Below are positions 8,792-15,968 of a DNA stretch of 48,561 bases, one piece after another. Position numbers and translations under genes: made by a program. Origin of the DNA: Macrococcoides bohemicum. Lineage in GTDB: Bacteria > Bacillota > Bacilli > Staphylococcales > Staphylococcaceae. The stretch lies in NCBI RefSeq assembly GCF_003259675.1, contig NZ_PZJG01000010.1, forward strand, positions 1 through 48,561, written 5' to 3'. Position 1 is the stretch's first letter, and each line of letters starts with the position of its first letter. The notes beneath the pieces were generated by a model that was given only the letters and a program-made list of their open reading frames with translations, did no database searches and was not told where the DNA came from.

Positions 8792-8827
8792 AAAAGAATG
8801 ATCCATGATCAGGATCATTCTTTTTTT
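8792..8827. terminator. Terminator between the dehydrogenase gene and bioB
   Basis: AAGAATGATCC and GGATCATTCTT pair around a seven-base loop, followed by seven T residues on the plus strand. The A-run on the other side may let it serve bioB too. Confidence 0.8.
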
Positions 8828-8840
8828 AGTGATTATATTA

Positions 8841-9872
8841 TTATTTAATTTCTATTTTTGTGTCCTTATTTTCTATTTTATCAGGAGACTGTAAAAAAGC
8901 ATTTGATTCAATTTCAAAACCTAAATCTTCGATGATCTGATAATCTTCTTTGTTCGGTTGACCTTCAGTTACTAAATAATCACCAACAAAGATAGAGTTC
9001 GCAGCATACAAGGCAAGAGGCTGTAAAGAGCGAAGGTTGACTTCACGGCCGCCTGAAACGCGAATTTCTTTCGTTGGATTAACAAGACGGAATAAAGATA
9101 AAATCTTTAAGCATTTATTTGGAGTCAGTTCATCTTTATCTTCAAACTTTGTTCCCTTTATCGCATGTAAGAAGTTTACCGGGATACTATCAGCATCAAT
9201 TGCTTTAAGTGCAAATGCCATATCAACGATATCTTCATCTGTTTCCCCCATACCACAAATTACGCCGGAACAAGGTGAGATATTATTAGCTTTCATAATT
9301 TCAACAGTATTTACTCGATCTTCATATGTATGTGTAGAAACGACTTCTTCATGATATCGTTCACTCGTGTTGAGATTATGGTTATATCGATCTACACCTG
9401 CAGCTTTTAATTTTTTTGCCTGCTCATCATTCGTTAATCCAAGACAAGCGCAAATTTTGAGCTGCGGATGATTTTCTTTGATCGCTTCAACAGCGTTCGT
9501 AACTCGGTTGACTTCACGGTTTGTAGGCTTACGTCCACTCATAACGATGCAATAAGTACCTACTTTATTTTTAACTGCACTATCTGCCCCTTGAATAATC
9601 TTATCCTCATCGACTAAAGCGTAAGGTGTACAACCTGTTTCATTTTTATCTACTTTGATTGATTGACCACAATAGCCACAGTCCTCCGCACAGAGACCAC
9701 TTTTTGCATTTAAGATCATATTAAGTTTTACCTTGTTTTGATAATAGTGATAACGTACTTGATAAGCATCATTTAATAGTGATAATAATTGATGGTCAGG
9801 CGTTTGTAGAATTTGGAGTGCTTCTTCTTTTGTTAACGTATAGCCATTAATGACACTTTCTGCATAATTCAA
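8841..9872 (-). CDS. bioB: Biotin synthase
   Basis: The 343-residue radical-SAM enzyme converts dethiobiotin to biotin, the last step of the pathway. The SAM-cluster cysteines are C61, C65 and C68 (CAEDCGYC). Cysteines in [15 protein letters not shown] and SGVICGMGE match the [2Fe-2S] ligands, and SGGREVNLR near residue 260 supplies the Arg ligand. The start is TTG (9870-9872) with AGGGGG seven bases upstream. It is monocistronic: no bioA, bioD, bioF, bioY or birA is adjacent, so biotin genes must lie elsewhere or exogenous dethiobiotin be used. A BirA-like operator overlaps its promoter. In S. aureus, as I recall, the dlt operon occupies this position. Confidence 0.95.
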   Translation of the reverse strand: MNYAESVINGYTLTKEEALQILQTPDHQLLSLLNDAYQVRYHYYQNKVKLNMILNAKSGLCAEDCGYCGQSIKVDKNETGCTPYALVDEDKIIQGADSAVKNKVGTYCIVMSGRKPTNREVNRVTNAVEAIKENHPQLKICACLGLTNDEQAKKLKAAGVDRYNHNLNTSERYHEEVVSTHTYEDRVNTVEIMKANNISPCSGVICGMGETDEDIVDMAFALKAIDADSIPVNFLHAIKGTKFEDKDELTPNKCLKILSLFRLVNPTKEIRVSGGREVNLRSLQPLALYAANSIFVGDYLVTEGQPNKEDYQIIEDLGFEIESNAFLQSPDKIENKDTKIEIK

Positions 9873-9890
9873 TTTTAGTCCCCCTAATAA

Positions 9891-9923
9891 TTAGTTAACT
9901 AAATTATATCATAGGTTTACAAT
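9891..9923 (-). promoter_or_regulatory. Probable BirA operator overlapping the bioB promoter
   Basis: An imperfect inverted repeat of GTTAAC (9894-9899) and GTTTAC (9915-9920), 15 bases apart, with flanks TTA and AAT, resembles the BirA biotin-repressor site (TTGTTAAC - N14-16 - GTTWACAA). Inside it, on the minus strand, lies an extended -10 TGATATAAT (9911-9903). Start of transcription would be near 9896, about 25 bases before the TTG. BirA bound with biotinyl-AMP should block this promoter. Confidence 0.65.
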
Positions 9924-10036
9924 AGGTGGAGATTAAATTAGTAGCAGGTCATAAAATTGATTCAGGTTATTTATTAATCAATCTCATTTATTTATATTTT
10001 AAAGATTTGGCGGAATCGATATTATTATCGTCAAAA

Positions 10037-10063
10037 TAAAAAACCGAGACTGTTGTCTCGGTT
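10037..10063 (-). terminator. Terminator of nfu
   Basis: AACCGAGAC / GTCTCGGTT around a four-base loop, followed on the minus strand by a T-rich run, about 10 bases past the nfu stop. Confidence 0.8.
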
Positions 10064-10073
10064 CAAATGATCA

Positions 10074-10316
10074 TTAAAATACTTGTTCTACTTCCACAAC
10101 GCCAGGTACTTCTTCAAGTAACGCGCGTTCAATACCAGCTTTTAATGTAATTGTTGATGAAGGGCAAGTACCACATGCACCTAAAAGGCGAAGTTTAACA
10201 ATTCCATCTTCAACATCTACTAATTCACAATCGCCACCATCTCTTAATAAGAATGGGCGTAATTTTTCTAACACTTCATTCACAGCATCAAACATTGTTT
10301 GTTGTTCAGTTGTCAT
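10074..10316 (-). CDS. nfu: Nfu-type Fe-S cluster carrier (NifU C-terminal domain)
   Basis: An 80-residue protein comprising just the NifU C-terminal domain. [14 protein letters not shown] (residues 20-33) precedes the cluster-binding C48-G-T-C51 motif, which holds a [4Fe-4S] cluster shared across a dimer. It delivers Fe-S clusters to client enzymes such as aconitase; nearby LipA and BioB are plausible clients because both consume clusters, but that is inference. It is a single gene with a strong AAAGGAGTT ribosome site and a 7-bp inverted repeat just upstream (10330-10351), convergent with bioB-side noncoding DNA and divergent from yuzD. Confidence 0.93.
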   Translation of the reverse strand: MTTEQQTMFDAVNEVLEKLRPFLLRDGGDCELVDVEDGIVKLRLLGACGTCPSSTITLKAGIERALLEEVPGVVEVEQVF

Positions 10317-10329
10317 TTTAACTCCTTTC

Positions 10330-10351
10330 GAGTAAATGTAATGGTTTACTC
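10330..10351. repeat. Inverted repeat in the nfu leader
   Basis: GAGTAAA and TTTACTC form a perfect 7-bp inverted repeat separated by eight bases, starting four bases beyond the nfu ribosome site. It could be an operator or an RNA hairpin. The regulator is not identifiable. Confidence 0.4.
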
Positions 10352-10415
10352 TAACTTTTTTAGTATAATCAATATAGCATATTAATTTGATAGTTTAAAG
10401 GGGGATGTATTATAA

Positions 10416-10727
10416 ATGATAAATGTTATCATTTACGGTGCTGACGTTGTGTGTGCAAGTTGTGTTAATGCACCGACGTCAAAAGATATTTATGACTGGA
10501 TTCAACCGAATCTGGAACGAAAGTTTCCTGATTTAAAGTTTAACTATCATTATATTGATATTAACAAATCAGAAAATTTAACAGATCATGATGAAAATAT
10601 CATTGAACAGATTAACAATGATGAATTATTTTATCCGCTAATAACGATGAATGACGAAATTGTAGCTGATGGATATATTCAATTACCACAGGTTACTAAA
10701 TTCGTAGAAGAACATTATGTAAAATAA
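10416..10727 (+). CDS. YuzD-like thioredoxin-fold protein (DUF1462)
   Basis: A 103-residue small protein of the YuzD/DUF1462 family. A CASC motif (residues 14-17) after an N-terminal beta strand (VIIYGADVVCASC) gives it a glutaredoxin-like, presumed disulfide-redox character. YPLITMNDEIVADG near residue 75 resembles the cis-Pro loop of thioredoxin-like folds. It is divergent from nfu and convergent with a flavoprotein gene, inside a cluster of Fe-S and redox genes, supporting a thiol-redox role; no substrate is known. A weak GGGGG ribosome site lies about 12 bases upstream. Confidence 0.8.
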   Translation: MINVIIYGADVVCASCVNAPTSKDIYDWIQPNLERKFPDLKFNYHYIDINKSENLTDHDENIIEQINNDELFYPLITMNDEIVADGYIQLPQVTKFVEEHYVK

Positions 10728-10753
10728 AACGATTAGGATGACCTAATCGTTTT
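10726..10753. terminator. Bidirectional terminator, yuzD / flavoprotein gene
   Basis: A perfect 12-bp stem AAAACGATTAGG / CCTAATCGTTTT with ATGA loop, A- and T-rich on both sides, placed between two converging genes. Confidence 0.85.
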
Positions 10754-10756
10754 ATT

Positions 10757-11821
10757 TTATCCATTGTGATATTTATATAACCATAAAACACCTGACTTCA
10801 TTAATCTTGCGAGTCTTCCCGTCACTGTTTTCTCCATTAAATAAGCAAAGCCTTCTTTTTCTCCTAAAGATCCCATAAACCCTTGTAGTTTTAATTCTGG
10901 CATAACTTCAGGTAGTGGTTTATCTGACCAGATCATTTTCATTACATCGATGATTTGTTCTGCCTGAACTTCAGCAAGTTGTGCACTTGGTGCATGTGGT
11001 AATGCAGCACAATCGCCAACGACGTAAACATTTGGATGCGTCGGGATTTGATGATATTGATTTAATTTAACACGATTACCATCACCGATTTCCACTGGCA
11101 GGTTACGTACAATTTCAACAGGTTGTATACCTGCAGTCCATACACAAATATCTACTGAATATGAAATGTCATTATTATAAAGCATACCAGGTTTAACTTT
11201 AACGACGTTTGAATTAGGTATAACTTCTACATTGTTCTTATCAAACCATTTCTTAACGTAGTTACTTAATTTCTCAGGGAAAGCTGGTAATATTCTTTCA
11301 CCTCTGTCAAATAGTTGTATCTTTAAATCTTTTCTTGATTCACGTAATTCACTTGCAAGTTCGATACCACTTAAACCAGCTCCTACAATCCCCACTGTAG
11401 CGCCAGATGGCAAGTCAGCTATCGCCTGATAAGTTTTACGTGCTTTTGTCATTGTCTGTATGCTGTATGTATATTCTTCTGCACCAGGAACGTTATGATA
11501 TTTGTCTTCACAACCAAGACCAATTACTAACTCATCATAATCTACATGATTTTCACCGATAGACACAATTTGCTTTTCAAGGTCTATTTGTGTAACTTCT
11601 CCATAGACGATATTTAAGCGCTTATCCTGTGGAAATTCTACACGTACATCTTTATCTGATTCTGTTCCGGCAGCAAGTGCATAAAACTCTGTCTTTAAAC
11701 CATGAAATGGAATCTTATCGATTAATGTGATATTGTATTCCGCTGGTAATGTATTCGGCAGAAGTCTTTGCATAATACGCATATTACCATAGCCCCCACC
11801 AAGTAATACTAAATTTTTCAT
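10757..11821 (-). CDS. NDH-2-like FAD-dependent pyridine nucleotide oxidoreductase (YutJ-like)
   Basis: A 354-residue flavoprotein of the type II NADH dehydrogenase superfamily, most like B. subtilis YutJ. The FAD-binding motif LLGGGYGNMR is at residues 5-14, the NAD-binding motif VGIVGAGLSGIELASELRE near 145-163, and VYVVGDCAALPHAPSAQLAEVQAEQ near 265-290 is the second FAD motif. It lacks obvious membrane segments and probably associates peripherally. Its substrate (quinone or otherwise) is untested. It is divergent from yuzB-sufA; another, longer NDH-2 gene (ndh) lies within 1 kb, and the pair is not a duplicate in tandem but separate lineages by length and motif detail. Confidence 0.82.
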   Translation of the reverse strand: MKNLVLLGGGYGNMRIMQRLLPNTLPAEYNITLIDKIPFHGLKTEFYALAAGTESDKDVRVEFPQDKRLNIVYGEVTQIDLEKQIVSIGENHVDYDELVIGLGCEDKYHNVPGAEEYTYSIQTMTKARKTYQAIADLPSGATVGIVGAGLSGIELASELRESRKDLKIQLFDRGERILPAFPEKLSNYVKKWFDKNNVEVIPNSNVVKVKPGMLYNNDISYSVDICVWTAGIQPVEIVRNLPVEIGDGNRVKLNQYHQIPTHPNVYVVGDCAALPHAPSAQLAEVQAEQIIDVMKMIWSDKPLPEVMPELKLQGFMGSLGEKEGFAYLMEKTVTGRLARLMKSGVLWLYKYHNG

Positions 11822-11979
11822 TGTTTTAATCCCCTTCGTAAGTCAAAGTTCTATTGTTTTTCCTCAATCTAAATTATAATATAGATTACCATTAAATTAT
11901 AGCGATTATATAATACTAACGATAACAAAAGTTGATATAAAACGATAAGTAAAAGTTATCATTATTAAGGAAGATGAAA

Positions 11980-12216
11980 ATGAATCCAATTGTGGAGTTT
12001 TGTATTTCAAATTTAGCCAAAGGCAGTCAAAGTGTGTTTGATGAATTATCTAATGATCCAAATATTGATGTGTTAGACTATGGTTGTCTAACATATTGTG
12101 GACAGTGTAATGATAGTCTTTATGCACTTGTTAACGGGGATATCGTAACAGGCGACACACCAGAACTATTAAAACAAAATATATACAAACATATCGAAGA
12201 AACATGGTTATTTTAA
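11980..12216 (+). CDS. YuzB family protein (DUF1450)
   Basis: A 78-residue protein of the YuzB/DUF1450 family. Three cysteines cluster at [10 protein letters not shown] (about residues 36-45), suggesting metal or Fe-S binding, with another at FC near residue 7. I place the start at ATG 11980: the AAGGAAG ribosome site abuts an ATG at 11974 with no spacing but is six bases from 11980, and the protein then begins MNPIVEFC, as family members do. sufA follows after 13 bases, so the pair is cotranscribed. Function unknown; context points to Fe-S or redox chemistry. Confidence 0.82.
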   Translation: MNPIVEFCISNLAKGSQSVFDELSNDPNIDVLDYGCLTYCGQCNDSLYALVNGDIVTGDTPELLKQNIYKHIEETWLF

Positions 12217-12229
12217 GGAGGAATTTATT

Positions 12230-12589
12230 ATGAGTACTGTAATTTTAACAGAAGCAGCTGCATATGAAGTTAAATCAATGATGGAAAGCAATGGTTTACC
12301 GAACGGTTACTTACGAATTTCGGTAAAAGGTGGCGGATGTACTGGTTTATCATACGGTATGAGCGCTGAAGAAAGCCCTGACGAAAATGATGAAGTTTTA
12401 GATTACTATGGTGTGAAAGTATTGGTAGATAAAGCAGATGCACCAATATTAAATGGAACGACTGTAGATTTTAAACAATCATTAATGGGTGGTGGATTTG
12501 CAATTGAAAACCCAAATGCGATTGCAGCTTGTGGATGTGGTAGTTCATTTAGAACAAAAGATGTCGCAGGTACGCCAGAAAATTGTTAA
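12230..12589 (+). CDS. sufA: A-type Fe-S carrier (SufA/ErpA/IscA family)
   Basis: A 119-residue HesB/IscA-family protein with all three cluster-ligand cysteines: C37 in KGGGCTGLSYG and C101/C103 in AACGCGSSF. Such proteins receive clusters from the SUF scaffold and pass them to apo-enzymes. It has an AAGGAGG ribosome site and directly follows yuzB. The suf operon itself is not in the window. The symbol sufA follows staphylococcal usage for this locus; erpA-like would be equally fair. Confidence 0.9.
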   Translation: MSTVILTEAAAYEVKSMMESNGLPNGYLRISVKGGGCTGLSYGMSAEESPDENDEVLDYYGVKVLVDKADAPILNGTTVDFKQSLMGGGFAIENPNAIAACGCGSSFRTKDVAGTPENC

Positions 12590-12618
12590 GCGTCTGTATA
12601 ATAATATTCACAATTCAC

Positions 12619-12647
12619 TTGTATTTATAGTATAAAAGTCTTAATAT
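12619..12647 (+). promoter_or_regulatory. Candidate promoter of ndh
   Basis: -35 TTGTAT (12619-12624), 17-base spacer, -10 TAATAT (12642-12647). Transcription would start near 12654, putting the 12674-12691 palindrome about 20-37 bases downstream as a roadblock-type operator. Confidence 0.45.
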
Positions 12648-12673
12648 ATAAGTTGGAATATTCAAAAATAACT

Positions 12674-12691
12674 TTGTGACAAAAATCACAT
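12674..12691. promoter_or_regulatory. Rex- or CRP-type operator palindrome before ndh
   Basis: TTGTGA-CAAAAA-TCACAT. It matches the Rex (NADH-sensing repressor) consensus TTGTGA-N6-TCACAA with one mismatch, and contains a perfect CRP/FNR-type core TGTGA-N6-TCACA, such as staphylococcal ArcR is reported to bind. Rex is favoured because ndh encodes NADH dehydrogenase and Rex controls ndh in B. subtilis. Confidence 0.65.
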
Positions 12692-12747
12692 TTTATTAAT
12701 TGAAAGATTAATATATTAAAAAATTTATTGAGAATGGGTGAATACAA

Positions 12748-13950
12748 ATGGGATTTGAAAGAAAAAAAGTAGTTGTATTAGGTGGAGGTTATGCAGGTCT
12801 TCAAACTGTAACCAAATTACAGAAATTAGTTTCTTCACAGGATTGTGATATTACATTAATCAACAAAAACGAATATCACTATGAATCAACTTGGTTGCAT
12901 GAAGCTTCAGCTGGTACACGTGAATATCAGGATTGTTTATATCCTATCGCAAGCGTTTTAAATCATTCAAAAGTAGACTTCGTAGTTGACGAAGTTACTA
13001 AAATCAATAAAGATGAAAAAACTGTGGAAACAACAAATGGTACTTATAAGTTTGATATTTTAGTAGTAGCATTAGGTTTCGAATCAGAAACTTTTGGTAT
13101 TGCAGGTATGAAAGAACATGCATTCCAAATTGAAAATATTAATACTGCACGTCGTATTGCTGCGCATATTGAAGAGCGTTTTGCACACTATGCAAACAGT
13201 TCTGAAAAAGACGAAAAAGATTTAGCAATCTTAGTTGGTGGTGCTGGCTTTACTGGTATCGAATTATTAGGGGAATTAGTAGAAAAGGTACCTGCTTTAT
13301 GTAAAGAATACAATATCGATCAATCAAAAGTGAAATTAACATGTGTTGAAGCAGCTCCAAAAATGCTTCCAATGTTCTCTGAAGATTTAGTGGAATATGT
13401 AATGAACTATTTAGAAAAACGCGGGGTTGAATTCAAGATTGCTACACCAATCGTTGCTGCGAACGAAAATGGTTTCGTTGTTAAAGTTAATGAACAAGAA
13501 GAACAATTATACGCTAACACAGTAATCTGGGCTGCGGGTGTTCGTGGTTCTAAATTAATGGAAGAATCATTTGATGGTGTTAAACGTGGACGTATCGTAG
13601 TTCGTGAAGATTTACGTATCGATGGTTACGACGACATTTTTGTAATCGGTGACTGTTCTGCAGTAATGAGTGGAGAGCGTCCATTACCAACGACTGCTCA
13701 AATTGCAATGCAACAAGGTGAATTCACTGCGGCTGCAATCCAAAAATTATTAAATGGTGAAAAATTATCAGCATTTGCATATGATGATAAAGGAACTGTA
13801 TGTTCTTTAGGTTCTCATGATGGTGTAGGAGTTGTATTCGGTAAAGAAATTACAGGTAAAAAAGCAGCATTCATGAAAAAATTAATCGATACACGTGCGA
13901 TATTCAAAATTGGTGGCGCTGGTGTTGCATACAAAAAAGGTAAATTTTAA
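12748..13950 (+). CDS. ndh: Type II NADH:quinone oxidoreductase
   Basis: A 400-residue NDH-2 (YumB/Ndh class) that passes electrons from NADH to menaquinone without pumping protons. FAD motif [12 protein letters not shown] is at residues 9-20, NAD motif [17 protein letters not shown] near 160-176, and the quinone-side AQIAMQQGE motif near 315 carries the conserved Gln residues. The C-terminal part (about 340-400) is the amphipathic membrane-binding region. An ATG preceded by an AATGGGTGA ribosome site gives the family start [14 protein letters not shown]. Codon use is strongly biased, typical of high expression. A Rex/CRP-type site lies 57 bases upstream. Confidence 0.93.
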   Translation: MGFERKKVVVLGGGYAGLQTVTKLQKLVSSQDCDITLINKNEYHYESTWLHEASAGTREYQDCLYPIASVLNHSKVDFVVDEVTKINKDEKTVETTNGTYKFDILVVALGFESETFGIAGMKEHAFQIENINTARRIAAHIEERFAHYANSSEKDEKDLAILVGGAGFTGIELLGELVEKVPALCKEYNIDQSKVKLTCVEAAPKMLPMFSEDLVEYVMNYLEKRGVEFKIATPIVAANENGFVVKVNEQEEQLYANTVIWAAGVRGSKLMEESFDGVKRGRIVVREDLRIDGYDDIFVIGDCSAVMSGERPLPTTAQIAMQQGEFTAAAIQKLLNGEKLSAFAYDDKGTVCSLGSHDGVGVVFGKEITGKKAAFMKKLIDTRAIFKIGGAGVAYKKGKF

Positions 13951-13974
13951 TATTGTCTCAATATTAAATGCTTA

Positions 13975-14017
13975 AAAAGTGAGCGGGGCATAATGATTGC
14001 CCACCTCACTTTTTTTA
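13975..14017 (+). terminator. Terminator-like hairpin flush with the Nudix gene's ribosome site
   Basis: Outer stem AAAAAGTGAG / CTCACTTTTT and inner stem GGGCA / TGCCC, followed by seven T residues ending at 14017. The Nudix gene's TAAGGAGA begins five bases later, leaving no room for a promoter, so that gene depends on read-through or an upstream internal promoter. Confidence 0.75.
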
Positions 14018-14034
14018 TAAGTAAGGAGAATATT

Positions 14035-14514
14035 ATGGCACGAGATAAAGTTTGGTTAGGGGTCAATGCAATAGTAATTAATGAAGCAGGTGAATGGCTC
14101 TTACTTAAGAAACAATATAGCGGTATGCGTGGCATGTGGAGTACACCTGCAGGATTTATTGATAATGGTGAAACTGCAGATCAGGCTGTATTAAGGGAAC
14201 TATATGAAGAATCTGGCATTGAAGGAGAAGTTCAAGGTGTAATCGGGCTAAGAAGCGGTGTCATTAATAATGAAATATCTGATAATATGATTTTATTTCT
14301 CATCAAACCGCTTTCAACTGATATTACACTCAAGTATCCAAATGATGAAATTGAAGTTGTCGCATGGAGAACGCCAGATGAAATTCTTCAGGACAATACT
14401 GTATCACCGATGATTCATCATCTTTTACAAGAAAAAAGCGAAGCAATAACGCTAACAAGTACTGAGTCTCCTGGAGCTCACTTTAATTATACACATTATC
14501 ACTTATATACTTAG
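14035..14514 (+). CDS. Nudix hydrolase
   Basis: This 159-residue Nudix hydrolase has a complete Nudix box at residues 40-62 (G-x5-E-x7-REL-x-EES-G-I), with all catalytic glutamates present (E46, E55, E58, E59). It would hydrolyse a nucleoside diphosphate linked to another moiety; substrate unknown. I choose ATG 14035, ten bases after TAAGGAGA; a start at 13993 would lie inside the preceding terminator hairpin. yuiB follows with an 11-base gap, so Nudix, yuiB and the next gene are cotranscribed. Confidence 0.88.
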   Translation: MARDKVWLGVNAIVINEAGEWLLLKKQYSGMRGMWSTPAGFIDNGETADQAVLRELYEESGIEGEVQGVIGLRSGVINNEISDNMILFLIKPLSTDITLKYPNDEIEVVAWRTPDEILQDNTVSPMIHHLLQEKSEAITLTSTESPGAHFNYTHYHLYT

Positions 14515-14525
14515 GAGGGGCATTT

Positions 14526-14846
14526 TTGACAGCACTCATTCAGTTGATTATTTCAACACTTTTATTTTTTGTTTTATTTTTTGGTATCGCATTTATTTTA
14601 AATATGTTACTGAAATCAACTTGGATTATGACGGCTTTATATCCGATTGTTGTATTTGCAATTGTTGATAAAATTTCTACAGCTGATTATTTATTGAAAC
14701 CAAAATTTGCATTTAATAAATTATGGACAGGTTTAACCCACCTTTTACCTGCAGACATCATCATGTTATCTGGGGGCTTAATAGGGGCAATTGCTGCAGG
14801 TTTTGTCATTAGAAATTTAAGACGTAGCGGGTATACAATGTTTTAA
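14526..14846 (+). CDS. YuiB-like membrane protein
   Basis: A 106-residue protein with three predicted membrane segments (about residues 5-28, 34-50 and 77-96) and a short positively charged C-terminus. It matches the YuiB family of Bacillales, of unknown function. The start is TTG 14526, following TTAGGAGGGG; it is the second gene of the Nudix - yuiB - 14858 gene cluster, a neighbourhood that resembles B. subtilis yui genes. Confidence 0.78.
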   Translation: MTALIQLIISTLLFFVLFFGIAFILNMLLKSTWIMTALYPIVVFAIVDKISTADYLLKPKFAFNKLWTGLTHLLPADIIMLSGGLIGAIAAGFVIRNLRRSGYTMF

Positions 14847-14857
14847 GGAGTGGGCAT

Positions 14858-15913
14858 ATGCTAAATAAACATTTACAGACACACATAGACACGTGCTATG
14901 TGTGTTTTTTACCATCACAAATCAGTCAGTTAAGACCATTGCTGGAAAATCATAAAGCAATCATTGAAGCACAGTATCCTTTACGAGATAAGACATTACC
15001 ATACTTTATTTCATCGGAGAATACTTTATTTTTATTTATACCAGTCGGAAATTTAAAACATATTGATATGCAGAAGGTTATTAATCACGTTACAGTGATT
15101 GAAAATTTATATCTTAAAAATTCAGAGATATTAAAACGAGCTGTCCACATGAATATTCATCTGGCATTACTTTCAAAATATTTGTCACATGAACAAGTGA
15201 TGATGATTCAGACAGCGTTGTATAACTTATTTAAAATAAATAATAATCATAGTGATGTGGAAAATACGTTAACAGCAATTCCAGATGAAGTTACAGAAAG
15301 AACGATATGTTTAATAAATGATGAAAATATTAAGATGTATGAATATATTCCCAAAAGTGCTACGACATTGTTTATCGTTATAAGGCATGAAAATTTTATA
15401 CCTAAATCATTATTAAAAGCATTATTAGCATCTTCTGTTGGTATTATCTATATTCAATACAGCGAAATGGTGCAAGAAAGTGAAGCACGCATTGCTTTCA
15501 ACGGTAAGACTGTCAAAACACATCGTCAAAATTACTTTAATATTTTATATGATGTGTTGTTCTATGCAAAACAATATCGTTTAAATACAGCTTGTATACA
15601 GTTAAAAAATCATGAATATAAAGAACAACAGATAAGTAGTATGAGCCAAATTGACAAAAGACAGATAAATATAAATCATAATAATTTACAATTCATTTCA
15701 AAGCTCATCGAAGAAAACTTTGAGTTTACCTATCAATTTCAGCATCAGATAGAACATAAAGATGTTCTGGATTTAATTACCCTTGAACAATTTGGCCTTA
15801 ATGTTATAAGTCCAAATGTTCTTGAAGTTGATTTAATCAATTATCCTGATAATCAGCATGTTTATACCTACATCATAAAACTAATGCATGAAGCACTTGA
15901 CGAAAATAAATAA
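14858..15913 (+). CDS. Uncharacterised protein, 351 residues
   Basis: I do not recognise this protein. It has no signal peptide or membrane segment and no nucleotide-binding or catalytic motif I can name. A CYVC pair sits at residues 13-16; the rest alternates hydrophobic strands and helices (for example LFLFIPVG near 52-59 and TTLFIVIRHENFIP near 168-181), with an Asn/His/Gln-rich stretch around 265-285. The start ATG has a good AAGGAGTGG site and an 11-base gap to yuiB, so the frame is real. A 10-bp terminator-like hairpin (14879-14910) lies in codons 8-17. The NhaC-type gene follows 55 bases later. Codon use is like its neighbours. Confidence 0.75.
   Translation: MLNKHLQTHIDTCYVCFLPSQISQLRPLLENHKAIIEAQYPLRDKTLPYFISSENTLFLFIPVGNLKHIDMQKVINHVTVIENLYLKNSEILKRAVHMNIHLALLSKYLSHEQVMMIQTALYNLFKINNNHSDVENTLTAIPDEVTERTICLINDENIKMYEYIPKSATTLFIVIRHENFIPKSLLKALLASSVGIIYIQYSEMVQESEARIAFNGKTVKTHRQNYFNILYDVLFYAKQYRLNTACIQLKNHEYKEQQISSMSQIDKRQININHNNLQFISKLIEENFEFTYQFQHQIEHKDVLDLITLEQFGLNVISPNVLEVDLINYPDNQHVYTYIIKLMHEALDENK
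14879..14910 (+). terminator. Terminator-like hairpin inside the first codons of the 14858 gene
   Basis: A perfect 10-bp stem ACACACATAG (14879-14888) / CTATGTGTGT (14896-14905) with a seven-base loop, followed by T residues to 14910. It starts 21 bases after the gene's ATG. It has the shape of an intrinsic terminator of modest GC content within coding sequence; it may be the yuiB terminator or a translation-sensitive attenuator. Confidence 0.5.
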
Positions 15914-15968
15914 CTCCTTTATCATGGTAGTACATTAGCGAATTAAAGTATTTGGAGGTTATTTATTT

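Noticed and set aside
9037-9354. 105-codon open frame on the plus strand
   Set aside because: It lies wholly inside bioB on the opposite strand, has no ribosome site, and its peptide is low in family character; an antisense shadow of a well-conserved enzyme.
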